Below, one piece after another: positions 32,261-33,889 of a DNA stretch of 33,889 nucleotides. Source of the DNA: Bacilli bacterium (GTDB taxonomy: Bacteria > Bacillota_I > Bacilli_A > RF39 > UBA660); NCBI GenBank assembly GCA_900769695.1, contig CAAGHO010000036.1:1-33889 (forward strand), written 5' to 3'. A program made the position numbers and the translations under genes. Positions within the stretch are counted from its first letter, which is position 1, and each line of letters opens with the position of its first letter. The notes beneath the pieces were generated by a model, which was not told the DNA's origin, ran no database searches, and saw only the letters and a list, made by a program, of their open reading frames with translations.

Positions 32261-33127
32261 TGAGACTCTTTTATACATATAAACTGTTATGTATGGATTT
32301 TGGACGCTAAATGATGCATTTGAACCTACTGAACCGGTTTTTGAGCTTGATCCAGAAAAAGTACTTGCGACTGTACCTGCTGCTGTCACTGAATGAGTAT
32401 GATTTTGACTAACTCCAGAAGTTGTTCCACTATATGTATGTGAATGATTTCCTGCTGCTGCAGATGGCACTGTATCATATGTATTAGCATTACCAGAAGC
32501 AGTCAAAAGTGTAATATTATTACCAGCAGCACCTTTTAAGATTCTTGAAATAGTATGAGTATGATTACCATTCGTTGAAGTTGTACCAGAAAATGTATGA
32601 GTGTGATTGGCACTTTGATTACCAGTATTTACTGCTTTTCCTGTGAATTTTGAAGAAACTGTACCAGATGGAGTATAAGTATGACTATGGCTTGGTAAAT
32701 TAGAAGTTGTAAGTGTTACCGACGAAGAACCACCTGTTTTGTTAACTGTATTAAAAAGAGTATTAGCTGTATCAACACCTACAAGTGTCTTTCCCTTTCC
32801 ATATGCTTCCCATGTTCCAACTCCAATAGTACTTTCTAACGTTGTAACATCTGATATAGAAGTTGAAATATAAATACTTCCGACCGGATACATCTTTGAC
32901 ATTATATTATTTGTCAAATTAGTCAACTGATCAGAAAATTTTGTGCAAGTTCCATCAATTGCAGCTTGAACATCAGTTGTACCAAGATTTGAATTATCTG
33001 AATAAGAAACTTTATTAGCACTTATTGCATAATTTGCACTAGCTGATAATCCTACTATATTTATACCAAATATAACAGTAACTATAAGTATTAATTTTCC
33101 AGTTGTAAGTTTTATTTCCTTATTCAT
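32258..33127 (-). CDS. Secreted protein with a phage tail-collar-like domain and HxH motifs
   Basis: A 289-residue exported protein. A signal peptide (about 1-31, MNKEIKLTTGKLILIVTVIF..., cleavage near SAS-ANY) is followed by the family module NYAISANKVSYSDNSNLG with VQAAIDGTC. Then come KMYPVGSIYIS, GVGTWEAYGKGKTLVGVD and LTTSNLPSHSHTY, all typical of phage tail-collar/fibre-tip proteins. Five H-x-H motifs (SHSHT, NHTHT twice, NHSHT, NHTHS) lie in Gly/Ser/Thr-rich repeats; in phage tail tips such histidines bind metal. The end PYITVYMYKRVS is shared with the next gene. No membrane anchor or sorting motif is visible. A cell-surface adhesin or fibre tip is an inference. Confidence 0.75.
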   Translation of the reverse strand: MNKEIKLTTGKLILIVTVIFGINIVGLSASANYAISANKVSYSDNSNLGTTDVQAAIDGTCTKFSDQLTNLTNNIMSKMYPVGSIYISTSISDVTTLESTIGVGTWEAYGKGKTLVGVDTANTLFNTVNKTGGSSSVTLTTSNLPSHSHTYTPSGTVSSKFTGKAVNTGNQSANHTHTFSGTTSTNGNHTHTISRILKGAAGNNITLLTASGNANTYDTVPSAAAGNHSHTYSGTTSGVSQNHTHSVTAAGTVASTFSGSSSKTGSVGSNASFSVQNPYITVYMYKRVS

Positions 33128-33161
33128 GTAGACACCACCTATTCTACTATATCTAATAGAT

Positions 33162-33191
33162 ATTATAGACTTTTTACAAAGAAAAAATCAA
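33162..33191 (-). promoter_or_regulatory. Probable promoter of the secreted tail-collar gene
   Basis: On the minus strand, TTGATT (33191-33186), an 18-base spacer and TATAAT (33167-33162). The stretch before the ATG (GAATAGGTGGTGTCTA) is nearly the same as that before the pseudogene at the left edge (GAATAGGTGGTATCTA). Confidence 0.6.
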
Positions 33192-33214
33192 GTGGATTTT
33201 CAAATAGAAAACTT
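33181..33214 (-). terminator. Probable terminator of the partial tail-collar gene
   Basis: On the minus strand, AAG-TTTTC-TATTT-GAAAA-TCCA-CTT is followed by GATTTTTT. The stem is imperfect. Confidence 0.45.
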
Positions 33215-33218
33215 ATCT

Positions 33219-33889
33219 TTATTTAGTTCTTTTGTACATATAAACTGTTGTATATGGTTGAACATTGTTATGGCTTTGATTTTTTCCAAAGTCCATCGTA
33301 ATAAGAGAGTTATTGTTATTTGATTCAATAGATGAACCTATTTGAGTATTCCACTTTGAACCTCCGTTATAATCAAATGTAAAAACTTGTCCTTTTCCAT
33401 CGTTATATGTTGCTAAAAGGTTAAAGTTATTAAATAATCTTCCTTCAAATGCACCATGAACATTTGGCAATTCATCTTGACTTAAAGTATGATTATATTC
33501 TCCTAAGTTTTTACTATTATTTGATACTAAAAATGTTTGAGAATTACCATTAGCATCTGTTCCCGTTCCTGCACCAATCAATGTTTTTCCCTCTCCATAT
33601 TTTTCCCATATTGTATCTTTTCCAAACGTTTTGAACCTATTTTGTACAGCAGTTGTTGTTGCATCGGTTTCACTTATATAAATACTTCCTACTGGATACA
33701 TTGTATCAACAATATCACCTTTTAAGCTAGTAAGTTGATTATTAAATTTTACACATGTACCATCAACTGCAGCTTGAACATCGGTAGCTCCTAAATTAGA
33801 ATTATCTGAGTAACCTATCTTTGCGGCATTAATCGCATATGTTGTTGCTGCATAAGTTCCAAGACCTGATAATGACAATCCCATTATAA
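33219..33889 (-). CDS. Secreted protein with a tail-collar-like domain (5' end outside window)
   Basis: The frame is open to the window edge, so the start of the signal peptide is missing; an internal ATG at 33884 lies inside the hydrophobic core and is not the start. After the signal (ending GLGTYA-A) comes TTYAINAAKIGYSDNSNLG with VQAAVDGTC, then DTMYPVGSIYIS, IWEKYGEGKTLIGAG and a final NNVQPYTTVYMYKRTK. It shares the head and tail with the next gene but lacks the HxH repeats; its middle (HGAFEGRLFNNFNLLATYND...) is different. The pair is a tandem duplication with a swapped middle section. Confidence 0.75.
   Translation of the reverse strand, partial: IMGLSLSGLGTYAATTYAINAAKIGYSDNSNLGATDVQAAVDGTCVKFNNQLTSLKGDIVDTMYPVGSIYISETDATTTAVQNRFKTFGKDTIWEKYGEGKTLIGAGTGTDANGNSQTFLVSNNSKNLGEYNHTLSQDELPNVHGAFEGRLFNNFNLLATYNDGKGQVFTFDYNGGSKWNTQIGSSIESNNNNSLITMDFGKNQSHNNVQPYTTVYMYKRTK

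Overview
The window is AT-rich, codes almost entirely on the minus strand, and looks like a chromosome segment of a low-GC, walled Bacillota bacterium of the class Bacilli or a close relative, probably host-associated. The reasons are: Bacillus-like gene orders (murG-murB-divIB-ftsA-ftsZ; infC-rpmI-rplT; yqfC-yqfD-ybeY-dgkA-cdd-era-yqzL-recO-glyS), T-box leaders, strong AGGAGG ribosome sites, near-consensus sigma-A promoters, and an infC gene that starts at ATC. TGA works as a stop (one plsC gene ends with it), so this is not a mycoplasma code. YqfC and YqfD suggest an endospore-forming lineage. The genus cannot be fixed from sequence alone.

Reading the plus-strand coordinates from left to right: the last codons of an IS3-type transposase (1-48); a frameshifted secreted-protein gene (100-517); ftsZ and ftsA (606-3002); two tandem paralogues built from 42-residue repeats, each with its own promoter and terminator, inserted between ftsA and divIB (3179-5582); divIB, murB, murG (5684-8369); a membrane-anchored TasA-like protein (8441-9040); a Phe T-box operon pheS-pheT (9154-12812); frr and two envelope proteins (12854-15124), followed by tsf and rpsB (15128-16991); the rplT-rpmI-infC operon with its attenuator (17084-18642); a lipid operon plsC - acyl-CoA synthetase - plsC (18665-21708); an unknown protein (21833-22426); a divergent PgeF-like protein and a class-I amidotransferase (22554-24203); glyS and a LOG-family gene behind a Gly T-box (24215-26418); a broken ADP-ribosyltransferase-like gene (26459-27145); recO, yqzL, era, cdd, dgkA, ybeY, a VanZ-like gene, yqfD and yqfC (27155-32191); and two more secreted proteins of the family seen at the left edge, with phage tail-collar-like domains (32258 to the right edge).

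Most of the window is core machinery for division, wall precursors, translation and phospholipid synthesis. The accessory elements sit between these conserved operons: the tandem 42-residue-repeat proteins inside the division cluster, the secreted tail-collar family with HxH motifs, the ADP-ribosyltransferase pseudogene with two in-frame TAA codons, Rho_N/SAP-like tails on both ribosomal proteins S2 and L20, and a Gly T-box with a possible leader peptide and no obvious specifier. Several expected neighbours (pyrH between tsf and frr; phoH and pgpH/yqfF after yqfD) are absent and their places are taken by envelope genes.
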